NCBI GenBank assembly: GCA_963766605.1
Contig: CAVYAT010000007.1
Coordinates: forward strand, 992,001 to 1,056,000
Direction of reading: 5' to 3'
DNA: 64,000 bases
Source: AC-49 sp963766605
Lineage (GTDB): Bacteria; Actinomycetota; Thermoleophilia; Solirubrobacterales; Solirubrobacteraceae
Positions 60,697 through 64,000 of this stretch are shown one piece after another (position 1 is the first letter of the stretch; each line of letters opens with the position of its first letter). Position numbers and translations under genes: made by a program. The notes beneath the pieces were generated by a model that had not been told where the DNA came from, made no database searches, and saw only the letters and a program-made list of their open reading frames with translations.

Positions 60697-61878
60697 ATGT
60701 CAACCATCGTCGCCGCCCTGCTCCCCCGCTTTGCCCTCGCCGTCGCCGCCGGCAGTCGTGAGGCCCTGATGCAGGGGCCGGCGGCGCTCGCGCCCGAACC
60801 GGGCGGCGGGGAGCTGATCGGCGAGGTCTCGGCCGCCGCGGCCGGGGCCGGCGTCCATCCGGGAATGCGGCTCGGAGAGGCGCTGGCGCGCTGCCCGACA
60901 CTCGCCCTGGTCCCCAGCGATCCGGTCGGTGTCGCCGACGCGTGGGAGCGGGTGCTCATCTCGTTGGAGGGCATCGGCGCCGCCGTCGAGTCCGGGCCGC
61001 CGGGCCTGGCCTGCTTCGACGCTCGCGGCCTGCGGCGCCTGCACGGCGGCTCGCTCGACGGCGTCTTCAACGCCACCCGCGGCGCGCTGCGGCGCCCGGC
61101 GCGTCTCGGCGCCGGCCCGTCGCGCTTCTGCGCGCTGGCCGGCGCGCACCGTGCCCGCGCGCGCCACCCGCAGATCGTCCGCGGGGCGCAGGATCTCGCC
61201 GGCGAATCGGTCGACCTGCTGCGCGAGCGCGAGCAGACCGCTCACCTGGCGACCGACCTGCGGCGGCTCGGCATCGAGACGCTCGGCGAGCTCTCTGCGC
61301 TGCCGCGTCATGCGCTGGCCGACCGCTTCGGCGCCGACGGCGTGCTCGCCTACGAGCTCGCCCACGGCCGCGACGAGCCGCTGATCCCGAGAGCGCCGAG
61401 CGAGCGCCTGGAGGAGCAGCTCGAGCTGCCCGAGGCCAACTCGGGCCCGCAGCTGGGGCGCGCGCTCGCCGTCCTGATCGACCGGCTCTTGGCTCGCCGC
61501 GAGCTGCGCGGGCGCACCGTGCGCAGCGTCGTGGTGGCGGCGATGCTGGTCGAGGGCGGGACGTGGCGCGAACGCGTTGTGTTCCGCGAGGCGACGGCCG
61601 ACGCGGCGCGGATGCGGCTCGCCCTCGGCGGCCACCTCGACGCGCTGCCCGCCCCGGCGCAGGCGCTGCGGCTGACGGCCGACGGCCTCGGTCCGCCGCC
61701 GCCGCAGGCCGGTGCCCTGTTCGACGACGGCGAGGCGCAGCGCCGTGATCGTCTGCGCGACGCGGTGCGCCAGGCGCGCGCGGCGGCGGGCCCCGACGCG
61801 GCGCTGCGCGTGCTGCTTGTCGACCCCGACTCGCGCGTGCCCGAGCGCCGCGCGGTCCTGACCCCGTTCGAGCGATGA
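60697..61878 (+). CDS. imuB: ImuB-like Y-family DNA polymerase homologue (catalytically dead)
   Basis: 393 residues, ATG at 60697. The fold of Y-family polymerases is seen in GMRLGEALARCP, LACFDARGLRRLHGG, LGAGPSRFCALAGAHRA and LRRLGIETLGELSALPRHALADRFG, but the catalytic acidic residues of the N-terminal strand are missing (LLPRFALAVAAG), as in ImuB. ImuB recruits the error-prone polymerase DnaE2 to the beta clamp for SOS mutagenesis. SOS box at its start; overlaps the next gene (ATGA). Confidence 0.85.
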   Translation: MSTIVAALLPRFALAVAAGSREALMQGPAALAPEPGGGELIGEVSAAAAGAGVHPGMRLGEALARCPTLALVPSDPVGVADAWERVLISLEGIGAAVESGPPGLACFDARGLRRLHGGSLDGVFNATRGALRRPARLGAGPSRFCALAGAHRARARHPQIVRGAQDLAGESVDLLREREQTAHLATDLRRLGIETLGELSALPRHALADRFGADGVLAYELAHGRDEPLIPRAPSERLEEQLELPEANSGPQLGRALAVLIDRLLARRELRGRTVRSVVVAAMLVEGGTWRERVVFREATADAARMRLALGGHLDALPAPAQALRLTADGLGPPPPQAGALFDDGEAQRRDRLRDAVRQARAAAGPDAALRVLLVDPDSRVPERRAVLTPFER

Positions 61879-62138
61879 GCGTGCAGCGGACCGCCGCCGG
61901 CGCCCCGCGGCGCATCAATGCTCCGCGGCGGGTCGCGGTCCGGGCGGCCGGCGACGGTCGCCCGCTGACGGTCGGCGCCCACGCCGTCGAGGCCCACCGC
62001 GAGTCGTGGCTGATCGAGGACCGCTGGTGGACCGTCGAGCCGCTGCGCCGGCGCTACTGGGAACTCGTCACCGACGCCGGTCGTAACACGGTCGTGTTCC
62101 GTGATCTACGCAACGGGGGGTGGTACGAACAACGCTGA
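61875..62138 (+). CDS. DUF6504-like small protein of the ImuB-DnaE2 cassette
   Basis: 87 residues, ATG at 61875 overlapping the imuB stop (ATGA). The blocks ESWLIEDRWWTVEPLRRRYWEL and VVFRDLRNGGWYEQR match the small protein commonly encoded between imuB and dnaE2 in actinobacteria. Its function is unknown. Here dnaE2 does not follow; a pilin-like gene does. Confidence 0.75.
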   Translation: MSVQRTAAGAPRRINAPRRVAVRAAGDGRPLTVGAHAVEAHRESWLIEDRWWTVEPLRRRYWELVTDAGRNTVVFRDLRNGGWYEQR

Positions 62139-62192
62139 TTCTTTGCCGCGCGTTGCACGCACGTCACAGCTTGCGGCGCACGATCGGGGGCC

Positions 62193-63425
62193 GTGCACCG
62201 GCTTCGCGACACCACCGGTCAGGCGGCCGTCGACTGGATCGCCGTCGTCGGCGTCGTCACCGTCGCGCTGGCTCTCGCTGGCACCGCGTTCGGCGGCTCG
62301 GCGATCGCCGGGATCGTTGTGCGCCAGTTCGACCGTGCGCTGTGCATCGTCTCGGGCGGCGATTGCAACGAGGACCGCGTGCCGTGCACGACGGCGTCGG
62401 GCATCGACAGCGAGGACCAGAGCATCACGATCGCGATCGTCAAGGTGACCAGCACCGTCACATTGATGATCGAGAAGCGCTCCGACGGCACCTACCGAAT
62501 CACGCGGACCCGCGACGGTGGCGAGGGCATCGACGGTGGCCTCGGTGCCTCGGTCTCGTTCTCTGGTCTCGGGCTGAAACTGCAGCTGGGCGGCGAAGCG
62601 CGCGCGTCGGTGCTCGCCCACGAGGGCGCGGGGGAGACGTGGCTCGCCCACAGCCAGCGAGAGGCCGTGCTCGACGAAGAGCTGCTCGTCCTGGGCAAGC
62701 ACCCCAAGGGCGAGCCGGCGCAGCGCTACCGCCAGACCGGCTGGGTCGGGTCGCTCGGCGCCTTGCTCAGCGTCGACGTCGCGGCGACCGTCGCCGGGTC
62801 GATCTCGCAGGACGCCATCGACGGCTCGCGCACCGACGCCAACGGCGACGTCACGACCTACTTCCGCCTGCGCGACGACAGCGACGTCTCCGGTCAGGTC
62901 GGCGAGATCCTCGCCGGCGTCGCGCTGACCCACATGGATTCGACCGACTACGCCCTGCGCGTCGACCGCACCGGTCGCCCCATCGACTTCGAGGTCTTCA
63001 CCGTCGGCCGTCTCGCTGCCGGCGCACCGATACCCGGGCCGAGCGCCTCCCTCACGATCGCGCCGCGCCACCAGGCCGGCGACGCCTACGAGGTCGAGCA
63101 ACACCTCGACCTCTCCGACCCCGACAACCTCGCCGCCGCGCTGGCGTTCATGAAGGCCCAGCGCGACGGCGACCTACGAGCGGGATCCCTTGCCCTCCAC
63201 GCGCTGGCCGCGCGGTTCACCGTCGACGGCGTCGAGCAGATGCGTAGCTTCCGCCTCAAGCAGAACAGCTTCGCCGCGAAGGGCAGCGTCGCGCTGGGCC
63301 TCAAACTCGGCGGCTCCTACAAGCACTCCACGATCGAGATGGCGCTCGCCGACGCGCGCGTTCGCGGCCCCGACGGCGTCTGGACCGCGCGCGACGACTG
63401 CCTGGCCGCCGCGCGCCGTGCCTGA
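62193..63425 (+). CDS. TadE/pilin-like N-terminus fused to a large unknown domain
   Basis: 410 residues from GTG at 62193. The N-terminus GQAAVDWIAVVGVVTVALALAG resembles the Flp/TadE-type pilin-like motif (GQAxVE...hydrophobic), with Asp in place of Glu, and serves as a membrane anchor. The remaining ~380 residues are beta-rich with repeated patterns (GLGASVSFSGLGLKLQLGG, KGSVALGLKLGGSYKH) and have no known match. The two cysteines at CIVSGGDC are close to the membrane. Function unknown. Confidence 0.65.
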   Translation: MHRLRDTTGQAAVDWIAVVGVVTVALALAGTAFGGSAIAGIVVRQFDRALCIVSGGDCNEDRVPCTTASGIDSEDQSITIAIVKVTSTVTLMIEKRSDGTYRITRTRDGGEGIDGGLGASVSFSGLGLKLQLGGEARASVLAHEGAGETWLAHSQREAVLDEELLVLGKHPKGEPAQRYRQTGWVGSLGALLSVDVAATVAGSISQDAIDGSRTDANGDVTTYFRLRDDSDVSGQVGEILAGVALTHMDSTDYALRVDRTGRPIDFEVFTVGRLAAGAPIPGPSASLTIAPRHQAGDAYEVEQHLDLSDPDNLAAALAFMKAQRDGDLRAGSLALHALAARFTVDGVEQMRSFRLKQNSFAAKGSVALGLKLGGSYKHSTIEMALADARVRGPDGVWTARDDCLAAARRA

Positions 63426-63438
63426 ATCAGCTCCGTGA

Positions 63439-64000
63439 TCAGCTCGCGGTCGACAACCGGAAGACGTAGTCACCGTTGTCGGAGCGCACGCCGGCCGGGC
63501 CGTTGAGGCTTCCGACCAGCGAGGCGGGCAGCGCGCCCTCCCAGACGATCGCCTTGTCGGCGAACACGGTCAGGTAGGCCGCGCCGTTGCCGGCCGGTCG
63601 CACGCGCGCCTCCAGTGCGTGGGCGCGGCCGCTGGACGACTGCGTCGTCAACGGCACGACGGCGATCGTGTTGTAGCCGGCGTTGCCGCACTGCGACGAC
63701 GTCGTCTCGCCCGGATTGCTCTTGACCTGGATCTCGATCGCGTTGGTCGGCACGCTGTGCCACATCACGTAGACGAGGTTGCACGGGTCGGCGGCCAGTA
63801 GCTTGAGCCCGATCTGCTGGCGCACGATGCCCGAGCCGAGCGCCGCGGTCGACGTGCTCGTCCCCATTAGCTGGAACGACAGCCGGGCACGAGCAGCGTG
63901 GTGCCCGTGATCGCGCACGACGGCGCGCATCGCGGCGTCGCGGGTGCGGACCTGGCCCTGGTGGCCGTAGGTCGCCAGCGCCCCCTCGGTCACTTGCAGG
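63439..64000 (-). CDS. Uncharacterised protein, N-terminus beyond window
   Basis: The reading frame runs leftward from the right edge to TGA 63439-63441; a GTG at 63991-63993 could be the start, but codons stay open to the edge. About 185 residues are seen: FQLMGTSTSTAALGSGIVRQQIGLKLLAADPCNLVYVMWH, an all-beta pattern with two cysteines (PCNLV, SQCGN), ending ADKAIVWEGALPASLVGSLNGPAGVRSDNGDYVFRLST. It could be a carbohydrate-binding or lectin-like domain of a longer secreted protein. Convergent with the pilin-like gene. Confidence 0.6.
   Translation of the reverse strand, partial: LQVTEGALATYGHQGQVRTRDAAMRAVVRDHGHHAARARLSFQLMGTSTSTAALGSGIVRQQIGLKLLAADPCNLVYVMWHSVPTNAIEIQVKSNPGETTSSQCGNAGYNTIAVVPLTTQSSSGRAHALEARVRPAGNGAAYLTVFADKAIVWEGALPASLVGSLNGPAGVRSDNGDYVFRLSTAS

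Overview
This 64 kb window is very GC-rich actinobacterial DNA. The gene content fits the class Thermoleophilia, probably order Solirubrobacterales. The pointers are a LexA system with CGAAC-type SOS boxes, Ccm-type (System I) cytochrome c maturation in an actinomycete, an ECF42/DGPF pair, DUF3467, and many secreted beta-propeller proteins with a lysine-rich C-terminal domain. No species can be named from the sequence alone. Genes are densely packed on both strands with many 4-base start/stop overlaps, and no stretch over 300 bases lacks a gene. I see no insertion sequence, prophage, CRISPR array or origin.

1-9.5 kb is housekeeping: a short-chain dehydrogenase (cut by the window edge), a Ser/Thr kinase with a Thr-rich lipoprotein, a metallophosphoesterase, an M48 protease, rlmH, a K+-channel/TrkA-N protein, argS, and ccdA-ccmH-tlpA on the other strand. 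9.6-20.1 kb is an envelope locus: a PF03640-type secreted protein, then a tight run of SGNH, SGNH lipoprotein, CapA-like, MBOAT, SGNH, SGNH, followed by a 1079-residue beta-propeller. This looks like a multi-component exopolysaccharide O-acylation system and is the strongest candidate for something undescribed. 20-25.7 kb holds tRNA-Gly(CCC), ccmE (Cys type), ccmF, a CcmI-like gene, secG and map. 25.7-30.3 kb holds pmbA/tldD, a type IV pilin and an LPG-synthase-like membrane protein.

31.2-38.4 kb carries conserved genes (ABC exporter, acyl-CoA ligase, YiiX-like hydrolase, TetR, MetE-like enzyme) broken by many single-base indels, while purU in the same stretch is intact. Local assembly error or very recent decay are the two explanations. 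38.4-45.6 kb has an ABM monooxygenase, an ECF42 sigma factor with its DGPF partner, an ArsR/MFS divergent pair with a clear operator, a phospholipase C-like phosphoesterase and a lipoprotein. 45.6-56.3 kb has further beta-propellers, a VanY-like carboxypeptidase divergent from a two-component system, a methyltransferase, and a YtrA-like GntR regulator divergent from a TolB-like protein.

56.4-62.1 kb is an SOS region: tRNA-Leu(GAG), lexA with its box, a zinc-ribbon gene overlapping lexA, rnpB, a VOC/AraC/methyltransferase operon, an endonuclease-like protein, and imuB with a second SOS box plus a DUF6504-like partner. No dnaE2 or imuA lies beside imuB in the window. The window ends in a secreted/pilin-like protein and a gene cut by the right edge.
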